Assembly (NCBI GenBank): GCA_946403565.1
Contig: CAMJAJ010000110.1
Location: 1 to 5,604 of the forward strand
Length of the DNA stretch: 5,604 nt
Reading direction: 5' to 3'
DNA from: an uncultured Treponema sp.
Lineage (GTDB): Bacteria; Spirochaetota; Spirochaetia; Treponematales; Treponemataceae
Shown: one piece after another, positions 1 through 5,604 of the stretch
How positions within the stretch are numbered: position 1 is the first letter of the stretch
Layout: every line of letters begins with the position of its first letter
Program-made: the position numbers and the translations under genes
The notes under the pieces: generated by a model
The model's database searches: none
The model's input: the letters and a program-made list of their open reading frames with translations, nothing else
What the model was told of the DNA's origin: nothing

Positions 1-188
1 CGCAGAACAGGGCATGGGCAAAATCCCAGGCATGGATGCACCAGGGCGAGGCAGGCGAAAGGGTCGCGGAATTCATGATCTCAAAAGAAAAGAAGGACCT
101 CGGAACCGCCAGCGGAGCCTCAGGGCAAAACGCGCATGGCGCAAATTTTCAAGGTGACAAAAAGGATATTATAAAGGAAGGTAGGTGA
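1..188 (+). CDS. 3' end of an unidentified upstream gene (partial)
   Basis: A reading frame open from the window edge (first full codon at base 3) runs 61 codons to a TGA at 186-188. It is not recognised. The visible tail is hydrophilic and charged, and the last 25 residues or so look low in complexity and probably disordered. The stretch GEAGERVAEFM near residues 20-30 loosely resembles the C-terminal end of CDP-glycerol glycerophosphotransferases or similar surface-polymer enzymes, but this is a weak hint only. Support for it being a real gene is that the frame has no stop and mostly GC-rich third positions in its first two thirds, and that its stop overlaps the next start as TGATG, an arrangement typical of translational coupling. 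If real, it belongs to the same operon as the two genes that follow. The alternative is plain non-coding leader DNA, since only about 60 codons are available and the last part is richer in A and T. Confidence 0.45.
   Translation, partial: QNRAWAKSQAWMHQGEAGERVAEFMISKEKKDLGTASGASGQNAHGANFQGDKKDIIKEGR
174..181 (+). promoter_or_regulatory. Ribosome binding site of the nucleotidyltransferase gene
   Basis: AAGGAAGG lies six bases before the ATG at 188, a normal Shine-Dalgarno spacing. It favours the ATG at 188 over the GTG directly in front of it at 185. The site lies inside the last codons of the upstream frame, which fits translational coupling. Confidence 0.6.
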
Positions 189-1720
189 TGCAGGCTATTA
201 TTCTGGCGGCAGGAATGGGGACAAGGATTCCCCAGTATACTCAGGACATGCCCAAGTGCATGATACAGATCAACGGGAAGCCCATCCTGGAGCATACGGT
301 CCAAGCCCTCCGTGAATGTGGAGTCAGCACGATTGCCATCGGACTTGGCTACAAGGCGCACGTGATACGGGATTTCATCGGGAAGACATTCGGCGGCGAG
401 AGCGGCCTGACCTTTGAATACATAGAGAACCCGATATACGACGAGACGAACAACATATACTCCCTCTACCTGATGAAGGACATCTTTGCCCGCGACGACA
501 CCCTGCTGCTGGAAAGCGACCTCATCTACGACCGGGCCATCCTGAAGGAGCTGATCGCGCTGCCGGCCGAAAACGCAGCCGTGCTCTCGCGCTTTGAAGG
601 CTGGATGGACGGGACCTGCTGCCAGCTCAGCAAGGACGGCTACATCATGGAGATGATTGGCAAGAAGGAGTTCCGCTACGAGAATGCGGCAGACTACTAT
701 AAGACCGTGAACATCTGGAAGTTCTCCAAGGAGTTCATAAACAGCATATACCTCCCCTTCCTTTCTTACTACATGTCCACCTACGGAAGGAACGAGTACT
801 ACGAGACCGTGCTCAAGATCGTAGCGGGGAACCTCCCGACGGCCCTTGGCGCGCTCGTCGTCTCAGGCGACCGCTGGTACGAGGTGGACGACATAGAGGA
901 CCTGTCCGTCGCCGAGAAGCGCTTTGCACCGTGCGATGACCGCTACGACATGGTCATGCGGGAGGGAGGAGGAAGCTGGCGATTCCCCAGCATGGCAGAC
1001 TTCACGGTGGACGCAAACCCCTTCTTTCCGCCGGAGCGGCTCCTTTCAGAGCTGCGCTACGGGCTGGCAAGCTGCATCACGCGCCGCCCCTCCAGCTCCG
1101 AGGAACTTGACATACTCGCCGCAAAGCTCCTGGGGACGGACGCAAACTTCGTCTGCGTCCTCCAGGAAGGCGGCATACCCCAGGGACTCGAAGCCTTCAA
1201 CGACGCAAGCTACGAGGACTTCGCCAGCCTGAACGGCCAGCTGCTGGAGAACACCCATTACATCGACCTGGGCAGGAGGTTCGGCGTACCCGGCCTGAGC
1301 TTGAAGCTGCTCTTCTCCGACGACCCGGGCGTGCTCCAGCCCTACAAGGGAAAGGGGCACGTCAGCTCCTTTGGAGAATACTTCCTGCAGGTCGTAGGCA
1401 AGTACAAGAAGGATTACGCCGCCTCCACCAAGGACTTTGAAGCGGAATGCGTGCGGATGAAGGACGCCCTCGCCGCCCTGCAGGAAGTCCACGTGGAACG
1501 GCCGTCATTCAACCGTTTCACCCTGCGCTTTGCCGCATACCCCACGAGGGAAGACGTGAAGGCCCTCGCCGCCCGCCTGCTGGACCGCGACAAGCTCCTG
1601 GTCAACTGCGGGGAACGGGATGGAAAGGGAGAGATTGTCGTATTCGTCCGTGACCGCACTTCCAACGACCGTCTGATCGCGGCCCTGTCCAAGCTGGGGC
1701 AGCCGGGAGCTGACGAATGA
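188..1720 (+). CDS. LicC-like nucleotidyltransferase fused to a degenerate, internally deleted class I/II aminotransferase-like domain
   Basis: This 510-residue cytoplasmic protein has two parts. Residues 1-245 form a sugar-nucleotidyltransferase fold like LicC phosphocholine cytidylyltransferase. Visible motifs are the nucleotide loop LAAGMGTR (6-13) with lysine 23 in PKCM, NNIYSLYLMKD (88-98), the metal-site segment ESDLIYD (109-115), YKTVNIWKFS (171-180) and YEVDDIEDL (231-239) with the second metal-binding aspartates. All expected catalytic motifs are present, so this half is probably active, transferring a nucleotide (CTP is most likely, by family) to a small phosphorylated or phosphonylated group. 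Residues 260-506 match the HisC-like aminotransferase half found in longer fusions of roughly 600 residues, but about 100 residues of the PLP domain are missing. LGRRFGVPGL (361-370) stands where SKSYGVPGL is expected. PLP chemistry is therefore unlikely. The ATG at 188 is preferred to GTG 185. The stop overlaps the next start. The substrate is unknown; choline phosphate and aminoalkylphosphonate are both possible. Confidence 0.85.
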   Translation: MQAIILAAGMGTRIPQYTQDMPKCMIQINGKPILEHTVQALRECGVSTIAIGLGYKAHVIRDFIGKTFGGESGLTFEYIENPIYDETNNIYSLYLMKDIFARDDTLLLESDLIYDRAILKELIALPAENAAVLSRFEGWMDGTCCQLSKDGYIMEMIGKKEFRYENAADYYKTVNIWKFSKEFINSIYLPFLSYYMSTYGRNEYYETVLKIVAGNLPTALGALVVSGDRWYEVDDIEDLSVAEKRFAPCDDRYDMVMREGGGSWRFPSMADFTVDANPFFPPERLLSELRYGLASCITRRPSSSEELDILAAKLLGTDANFVCVLQEGGIPQGLEAFNDASYEDFASLNGQLLENTHYIDLGRRFGVPGLSLKLLFSDDPGVLQPYKGKGHVSSFGEYFLQVVGKYKKDYAASTKDFEAECVRMKDALAALQEVHVERPSFNRFTLRFAAYPTREDVKALAARLLDRDKLLVNCGERDGKGEIVVFVRDRTSNDRLIAALSKLGQPGADE

Positions 1721-2784
1721 AGGTCATCGCGATAAACGGCGAGGCCTGGTGCCACACGCTGACGGGAATAGAGCGTCTCGCCGTGGAGGTGGTGCAGAAC
1801 CTGGACCGGTTCGTCGCCCCCGGCACGATGGAACTTGTCGTTCCCGCGAACGCGAAGGACCTGCCCACCCTCGTGAACATCAAGACCGTCCGCCTGAAGA
1901 GCGAGGCGCATTTCTTTCCGCGCTGGACGCAGCTGGACTTCCAGTGCTATGTCCTGACCCACCGGCGGATGAGCCTGGACTTCTCCAACACCTGCCCCTT
2001 CTTTGCGCCGGGAATCGAGTTCATCCATGACATATACTGCGCCCTCCACCCGGAGGACTTCACCTCCCGGCGGGACAAACTCATCTGCCTGTACAGCAGG
2101 ATAATGTACCGGGCAATCGCGCGGCGGGCAAAGCTGGTGCTGACGGTCTCGGAATACACGAAGAAGACCATCATGGAAACATACCATACCCCCGCAGACA
2201 GGATACATGTGGTCTACTCGGGGGTCACGGGATACAAGGACATAAAGGCTGATTTTTCAGTATTCGACCGCCTGCCCCAGCTCCGGGACAGGCCCTTCTA
2301 TTTCACGCTGGGAAGCCTTTCCCAGCGGAAGAACCTCAAGTGGATTGCCCGCCACGCGGAGCTGTACCCGGACGAGACCTTCGCCGTCTCGGGCAAACCC
2401 CTTCCCAGCGTCGTCGCTCCCGAGCTGGAAAAGATGTCGTCCCTGCCGAATGTGGTCATGACGGGCTATCTGGATGACAGGGAGGTAAAGGCCCTGCTTT
2501 CCCGCTGCAAGGCATTCGTGCTGCCCTCCTACTTCGAAGGCTTCGGGCTGCCGCCGCTGGAAGCCCTTTCGTGCGGGACGCAAATCATCGTGTCCAACAG
2601 GACCAGCCTGCCGGAGATTTACGGAACGGCGGCCCACTACATTGACCCAGACGAACCGGACGTACAGCTGGACCGGCTGCTGCAGGAGGAGGTCTCGGAC
2701 CCTGCCCCCCTGCTGGAAAAATACGACCTGTCCAAGACCGCAGAACGGATATACGCCCTCATCACGGAACTGAACAGGCACTGA
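1717..2784 (+). CDS. GT4-family glycosyltransferase
   Basis: This 355-residue protein has two Rossmann-like halves (GT-B fold) and a retaining GT4 signature; it probably acts at the cytoplasmic face of the membrane. The N-terminal half has TGIERLAVEVV (16-26), the usual acceptor-side glycine loop, then FIHDIY (102-107) and VLTVSEYTKK (141-150), all typical of mannosyltransferase-like GT4 enzymes. The C-terminal donor domain starts near FTLGSLSQRKN (196-206) and holds the EX7E motif FEGFGLPPLEALSCG with glutamates 274 and 282, then NRTSLPEIYGTAAHYIDP (294-311). The end YDLSKTAERIYALI (336-349) is the usual closing helix. Length is normal and no key residue is missing. Its ATG overlaps the upstream TGA (ATGA), with GGGAG seven bases ahead, so it is co-translated with the nucleotidyltransferase. 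It likely adds a hexose, perhaps mannose, to a surface glycan; donor and acceptor cannot be told from the sequence. Confidence 0.93.
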   Translation: MKVIAINGEAWCHTLTGIERLAVEVVQNLDRFVAPGTMELVVPANAKDLPTLVNIKTVRLKSEAHFFPRWTQLDFQCYVLTHRRMSLDFSNTCPFFAPGIEFIHDIYCALHPEDFTSRRDKLICLYSRIMYRAIARRAKLVLTVSEYTKKTIMETYHTPADRIHVVYSGVTGYKDIKADFSVFDRLPQLRDRPFYFTLGSLSQRKNLKWIARHAELYPDETFAVSGKPLPSVVAPELEKMSSLPNVVMTGYLDDREVKALLSRCKAFVLPSYFEGFGLPPLEALSCGTQIIVSNRTSLPEIYGTAAHYIDPDEPDVQLDRLLQEEVSDPAPLLEKYDLSKTAERIYALITELNRH

Positions 2785-2796
2785 CTCACCATTTGG

Positions 2797-2811
2797 AGCT
2801 GCTCGGCAGCT
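2797..2811. repeat. Perfect inverted repeat AGCTGC-TCG-GCAGCT
   Basis: Six complementary bases on each side of a three-base loop lie 12 bases after the glycosyltransferase stop. An extra TGG/CCA pairing (2794-2796 with 2814-2816) could extend the stem across a two-base bulge. No T-run follows, so it may act as a transcript-end stabiliser or part of a compound terminator rather than a terminator by itself. Confidence 0.45.
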
Positions 2812-2825
2812 ATCCAGCTAGTGGC

Positions 2826-2853
2826 GTCTGCACGGCAGGGCCGCCAGACTTTT
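2826..2853 (+). terminator. Rho-independent terminator of the + strand operon
   Basis: The outer stem is GTCTG (2826-2830) with CAGAC (2845-2849). The inner stem is CGGC (2833-2836) with GCCG (2840-2843), closing an AGG loop, with a small two-by-one internal loop between the stems. TTTT follows directly at 2850-2853. The position 42 bases after the glycosyltransferase stop, before a convergent gene, is where an operon terminator is expected. The T-run is short, so termination may be partial. Confidence 0.6.
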
Positions 2854-2855
2854 CC

Positions 2856-2906
2856 AGCAGCCCGCCCCTATCGGGACTCCCACGAACCCCACGAAAGTGG
2901 GCTGCT
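2856..2906. repeat. Nested inverted repeat at the end of the secreted hydrolase-like gene
   Basis: AGCAGCCC (2856-2863) and GGGCTGCT (2899-2906) can form a perfect eight-base stem that reaches into the TAG stop codon of the - strand gene. Inside it, CCCAC-GAAA-GTGGG (2888-2901) can form a smaller stem; it overlaps the outer stem by three bases, so the two compete. CCCACGAA is also repeated directly at 2879-2886 and 2888-2895, offering two partners for GTGGG. No T-run follows on the - strand, so a terminator role for the leftward transcript is only possible. Confidence 0.4.
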
Positions 2907-4134
2907 ACTGGGCCATGAGCCAGTCGCGGATTTCCTCGATGCTGTTGCCGATGCACCAGGTGTACTCGCGGCCACCGCCCTCTATCGTCGTGTACTTGAC
3001 CTCGCCGTTCTTGGCGGCAAGCTTCTTGGCGGCAGAGGCGAACTCCTTCTCGCTCCAGTCAACGTTCCAGGTCGCACGGTCGATGTCCATGCCGTACTTT
3101 TTCCAGCTGTCCACGGCCTTGTCCATCGCCTCGCATGACTGGCGGTCATTGGAAGAGACCATGACCCACAGCTTCTCGCGCTTGAGGCCCTCCGTCTCCT
3201 TCAGCTTGTACATGGGGGAAATCGCAATCTGGGCGGCATAGAAATCGTAGTACTTCTCCCCGATCATGAAGTTCGCGACCGCGCCCTCGCCCTGGCCGAC
3301 AGCGTAAATCCGGTTCCGGTTCACCCTGGTGTTGGAAAGCTCCTTCCGGATGGCCCGGTACACGACGTCCAGACCCACCGTCCAGCTGCCGTCCTCCTTA
3401 ACCAGGGGGCCGTATTCGTCCTCAACGTACTTGGGATACTGTATGGCTATCACGATGGGCTTGTTCTTTTCCTGCTCCGCGTCGGACGCCCACACCGTGC
3501 CGCCCTCGCCCTGCAGGAGGCAGGACTTGCTGATGTTGGTGTTCGCCCTGGAGTCCGGCATGAAGATGACGACCGGATAGTCCCATCCGCTCGTGTAGTA
3601 GAGCGGCATATAGATGCTGTAGCGAATCTCCATGCCCGTATCGTCGTCCCGGTAGACCTTCTCCATGAATCCCCTCACGATTTTCGGCTCGGCAATCTTC
3701 TTGGTCGTCACGGACGCGGGGCCGGTGTAGACCGTGCCGCCACCCACCACGCTTACGTCGCCCTTCTGCGTGATGGTCGCATACTTGCCGAACTGCACGT
3801 CGGCGTTGAACTCCTGCTCCCCGCCTTTCGCAGGATACCAGCGGTTGTCGCAGTCAAAGCTGATCTTGACGTTCTTGCCGTCCACGGACACCGACTTTAT
3901 GTCATGTCCGGCCACATAGTAGTCGTCCACCGTGACCGAACTTGGATCCAGCTTCTTCCGATACAGCAGGGTCACCGTCGTGAGCTTGAAGCCGTCGCTG
4001 TACATCTGGGCCTCGCCTTCCGCAACCACGATGCCCTCTTTCGCAGAAACCTTCTTGGTTCCCGCTGCAAAAGCAAAATCCGCCAGTGCGGACAGGCACA
4101 TGGCCGCCGCAAGCAGCTTTCCAAATCTTTTCAT
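2905..4134 (-). CDS. Secreted alpha/beta-hydrolase-like protein with Ig-like N-terminal domain, probable pseudoenzyme
   Basis: This 409-residue exported protein begins with a clear signal peptide: MKRFGK, a hydrophobic core, and a cleavage site after AFA (residues 21-23). Residues about 30-145 are beta-rich and resemble the Ig-like domain in front of EstA-type secreted esterases. Residues about 150-409 look like the COG4099 / prolyl-oligopeptidase-like hydrolase domain: TGMEIRYSIYMPLYY (166-180), YPVVIFMPDSR (186-196), TVWASDAEQ (213-221), RIYAVGQGEGA (275-285), SSNDRQS (327-333) and the end IEGGGREYTW (384-393) before EIRDWL. Family members usually have G-x-S-x-G at the nucleophile, but here it is G280-Q-G-E-G284. 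The expected catalytic histidine before YTW aligns with arginine 389, and the oxyanion HD/HG motif reads PD (193-194). Only aspartate 330 is kept. It probably binds rather than cleaves its ligand, perhaps a plant or mucus carbohydrate ester. The ATG at 4134 fits both signal peptide and ribosome binding site. The frame extends upstream to 4209 without support. Confidence 0.85.
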   Translation of the reverse strand: MKRFGKLLAAAMCLSALADFAFAAGTKKVSAKEGIVVAEGEAQMYSDGFKLTTVTLLYRKKLDPSSVTVDDYYVAGHDIKSVSVDGKNVKISFDCDNRWYPAKGGEQEFNADVQFGKYATITQKGDVSVVGGGTVYTGPASVTTKKIAEPKIVRGFMEKVYRDDDTGMEIRYSIYMPLYYTSGWDYPVVIFMPDSRANTNISKSCLLQGEGGTVWASDAEQEKNKPIVIAIQYPKYVEDEYGPLVKEDGSWTVGLDVVYRAIRKELSNTRVNRNRIYAVGQGEGAVANFMIGEKYYDFYAAQIAISPMYKLKETEGLKREKLWVMVSSNDRQSCEAMDKAVDSWKKYGMDIDRATWNVDWSEKEFASAAKKLAAKNGEVKYTTIEGGGREYTWCIGNSIEEIRDWLMAQ

Positions 4135-4138
4135 AAGA

Positions 4139-4143
4139 CCTCC
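4139..4143 (-). promoter_or_regulatory. Ribosome binding site of the secreted hydrolase-like gene
   Basis: GGAGG on the - strand, followed by four bases and then ATG at 4134. It fixes this start, 25 codons inside the longest open frame, in agreement with the signal peptide that begins there. The 75 bases between this start and the ZIP stop are AT-rich compared with the surroundings and probably hold a promoter, but no convincing -35/-10 pair with usable spacing was found. Confidence 0.7.
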
Positions 4144-4209
4144 ATTATCAATACCCATATTGGAATACAAAGGAAATTGCGCAAGCAAAACTAGGTTAAA
4201 GCAAAGCAA

Positions 4210-4971
4210 TCACGCCAGCGCGACGTCGAGCACCATCATCAGTGCGAATCCGACTGCGAAGCCCAGCGTGCAGATGTCCGTCTTTTCGTCCCGGCTTGCC
4301 TCGGGAAGCAGCTCCTCCACGACCACGTAGACCATGGCCCCCGCCGCAAATGCCAGCAGGTAGGGCAGCAGCCCCGAGATGACACCCGTCAGCAGTATCG
4401 TCAGCACGGCCGCAGCCGGCTCCACGATTCCGGAGAGCGCCCCATAGATGAAGGACTTGAGCTTGCCGTTGCCTTCGGTCCTGAGGGGCATGGACACGAT
4501 GGCCCCCTCGGGGAAATTCTGTATCGCGATTCCGAGGGAAAGGGCAAGCGCGGCCTCATAGCTTATGTTCGCAGTGCCGCTCAGCATGGCGGCAGCGACC
4601 ACGCCGACCGCCATTCCTTCGGGGATGTTGTGCAGGGTCACGGCGAAAATCAGCATGGCCGTCCGGGAGATCCTGCTGCTCGGCCCTTCCGGTGATTTTG
4701 CCAGCGCGTGAAGGTGCGGGGTTATCTTGTCCAACAGAAAAAGGAAGGCGATTCCGAGGGAAAAGCCGACAAGGGCGGGAAGGAAGGCAAGCCGCCCCAT
4801 CGCCTGGGACTGCTCCATGCTGGGAATCAGCAGCGACCACACCGAGGCCGCGACCATCACGCCCGCAGCGAAACCTGCCAGGGCGCGTTCAAGGCCGTCG
4901 TTCATCTCCCGGTTCATCAGGAGGACGCACGAAGCCCCCAGGGCCGTTCCAAGGAACGGCAGTAGCAACAT
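4210..4971 (-). CDS. ZIP-family divalent metal transporter
   Basis: This inner-membrane protein of about 253 residues has roughly eight hydrophobic segments and the ZIP metal-site motifs. Numbered from the ATG at 4971, TM4 carries TLHNIPEGMAVGV with His114, Asn115 and Glu118, and TM5 carries AIQNFPEGAIVSMPL with Gln151, Asn152 and Glu155. VVEELLPE (about 217-224) supplies further glutamates in a later helix. The loop between TM3 and TM4 has the short histidine motif PHLH (85-88). This pattern fits the GufA/ZupT-like branch that takes up zinc and often iron or manganese; metal preference cannot be read here. No residue is missing. Start choice is uncertain. ATG 4971 has AGGTG eight bases upstream and lies downstream of the predicted transcription start. 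ATG 4989 would add six residues and fit some homologues, but would be essentially leaderless. Farther upstream codons (to 5070) lie in or beyond the promoter and encode proline-rich sequence unlike a ZIP. Confidence 0.92.
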   Translation of the reverse strand: MLLLPFLGTALGASCVLLMNREMNDGLERALAGFAAGVMVAASVWSLLIPSMEQSQAMGRLAFLPALVGFSLGIAFLFLLDKITPHLHALAKSPEGPSSRISRTAMLIFAVTLHNIPEGMAVGVVAAAMLSGTANISYEAALALSLGIAIQNFPEGAIVSMPLRTEGNGKLKSFIYGALSGIVEPAAAVLTILLTGVISGLLPYLLAFAAGAMVYVVVEELLPEASRDEKTDICTLGFAVGFALMMVLDVALA

Positions 4972-4995
4972 AAAAAACACACCTGCCATGCCCTC

Positions 4996-5024
4996 ATTAT
5001 AGTGGAAACGGGGGCGTTTGGCAA
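4996..5024 (-). promoter_or_regulatory. Sigma-70 type promoter of the ZIP transporter gene
   Basis: Read on the - strand, TTGCCA (5024-5019; five of six matches to TTGACA) is separated by exactly 17 bases from TATAAT (5001-4996), a perfect -10 box. Such a match is notable in DNA this rich in G and C. Transcription is predicted to start about 4989-4990. This gives the ZIP gene its own promoter, independent of the chemoreceptor gene upstream. No clear metal-regulator operator (Fur/Zur-like palindrome) was seen around it. Confidence 0.7.
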
Positions 5025-5095
5025 CGCAAGGAGGGCAGGAAGCAATGGGCGGGACCAGAGGTGGCATCACTCCAAGGGGGCGGCCCTTATGACCT

Positions 5096-5604
5096 CTATT
5101 TTCCGCGGCCTATGTTCTCCACCGCCTGGATGACGTTCCGCGTGTTGCTGCTGAGGTTCGCGGCGGCCTCCTCGACGGCACGGGTTCCATCCTTCATCTG
5201 GGCCAGGCTCTTGAGCAGCTGCTTGTTTCCTTCGCCCTGCTCCTGCATGGAACTCTTCACTTCCAGCTCGTGCTCCTTGACGTTCTCCATGAGGCTGACG
5301 ACGTTCTCGAACTCCTTGCTCACCTCGTTGGACTTGCTGTAGGCCCCGTCCACCATGCTCTTGACCTTCTTGAGGACCTCGCTTATCTTCTTGGCCTCAC
5401 TGCCGGAATCCTCGGCAAGGTTTCGAATCTCGTCCGCGACGACCGAGAAGCCTGCGCCGAATTCTCCGGCGTGGGCGGCCTCGATTGCGGCGTTCATGGC
5501 AAGCAGGTTGGTCTGGCTCGCAATCTTCTGGATGGCACCGCTCATCTCCATGAGCGCACTGGATTCCTTCTCAATCGCACCGACAAGCTTGTCCACCTCG
5601 GACA
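5096..5604 (-). CDS. Methyl-accepting chemotaxis protein, C-terminal signalling domain (partial)
   Basis: The last 168 complete codons of a chemoreceptor; its start lies outside the window. The highly conserved hairpin tip that contacts CheA and CheW is plain: [20 protein letters not shown] followed by [20 protein letters not shown]. After it comes a long glutamate-, lysine- and alanine-rich antiparallel coiled-coil arm with heptad-like spacing, including [20 protein letters not shown] and [21 protein letters not shown]. Glutamate and glutamine pairs in the arm are candidate methylation sites. The protein ends IGRGK, with no NWETF-like CheR/CheB tether and no extra C-terminal domain. Sensor, membrane segments and HAMP region, if any, are not visible, so the ligand is unknown. 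The hairpin tip is intact, so the gene is presumably functional. About 100 bases containing the ZIP promoter separate it from the next gene. Confidence 0.93.
   Translation of the reverse strand, partial: SEVDKLVGAIEKESSALMEMSGAIQKIASQTNLLAMNAAIEAAHAGEFGAGFSVVADEIRNLAEDSGSEAKKISEVLKKVKSMVDGAYSKSNEVSKEFENVVSLMENVKEHELEVKSSMQEQGEGNKQLLKSLAQMKDGTRAVEEAAANLSSNTRNVIQAVENIGRGK

Noticed and set aside
144..172. Possible promoter with TATTAT (167-172) before the nucleotidyltransferase gene
   Set aside because: There is no acceptable -35 box at 16-18 bases, and the transcript would begin inside the ribosome binding site.
1046..1492. - strand open frame of 148 codons inside the aminotransferase-like region
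   Set aside because: It is antisense to a supported domain with no recognisable motif or ribosome binding site. I considered whether it explained the odd aminotransferase sequence, but the + frame keeps clear family landmarks on both sides.
1414..2208. Long - strand open frame (264 codons) opposite the two + strand genes
   Set aside because: It spans the junction of two well-recognised genes, has no family-like motifs, and is rich in arginine and proline as expected for an antisense shadow of GC-rich coding DNA.
2257..2781. - strand open frame of 174 codons opposite the glycosyltransferase
   Set aside because: It mirrors the EX7E-containing coding frame and has no independent support.
4144..4209. 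Promoter for the secreted protein gene using GATAAT near 4149-4144
   Set aside because: The start point would fall on or beyond the GGAGG ribosome binding site, and the -35 match is poor (TTTGTA).
4990..5070. Longer N terminus for the ZIP transporter starting at 5070
   Set aside because: The added residues are proline- and cysteine-rich with no resemblance to ZIP N termini, and the segment overlaps the near-consensus promoter.
5074..5088. AAGGG/CCCTT hairpin just after the chemoreceptor stop as a terminator
   Set aside because: The stem is only five pairs and no T-run follows on the - strand, so the evidence is too weak to call.

Overview
The window looks like chromosomal DNA from a GC-rich bacterium, most likely a host-associated spirochaete of the Treponema type. 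This assignment is inference. It rests on three family-level resemblances: a secreted esterase-like protein with an N-terminal Ig-like domain, a LicC-type nucleotidyltransferase fused to an aminotransferase-like domain, and a chemoreceptor with no C-terminal CheR-tethering pentapeptide. A gut or rumen Clostridia member is the main alternative, because the ZIP transporter also resembles clostridial ones. No rRNA, tRNA, CRISPR array, insertion sequence or phage gene is visible.

Left arm, + strand, about 1-2853: an operon of at least two, probably three, tightly coupled genes. The tail of an upstream reading frame ends in a TGATG overlap with a LicC-like nucleotidyltransferase fused to a decayed aminotransferase domain. 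That gene in turn overlaps (ATGA) a GT4 glycosyltransferase. A GC-rich hairpin followed by TTTT closes the operon. Together the genes suggest synthesis or decoration of a cell-surface glycan, with a nucleotide-activated small group supplied by the first enzyme and a sugar added by the second. The actual substrates cannot be read from the sequence.

Middle and right arm, - strand, about 5604-2905: three genes point leftward and converge on the operon. In transcription order they are the 3' part of a methyl-accepting chemotaxis protein cut by the window edge, a ZIP-family divalent metal transporter with a near-consensus sigma-70 promoter, and a secreted alpha/beta-hydrolase-like protein with a signal peptide. 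The 120 bases between the converging genes hold several inverted repeats.

The most interesting observation is that two unrelated genes each keep a recognisable enzyme fold while apparently losing its catalytic residues. The aminotransferase domain has lost about 100 residues, the PLP-binding lysine and two conserved arginines. The secreted hydrolase has glycine where the nucleophilic serine is expected and arginine where the catalytic histidine is expected. Both reading frames are intact, so these look like established pseudoenzymes rather than broken genes. A second point of interest is the ZIP promoter: its predicted transcription start falls on, or next to, one of the candidate ATG codons.
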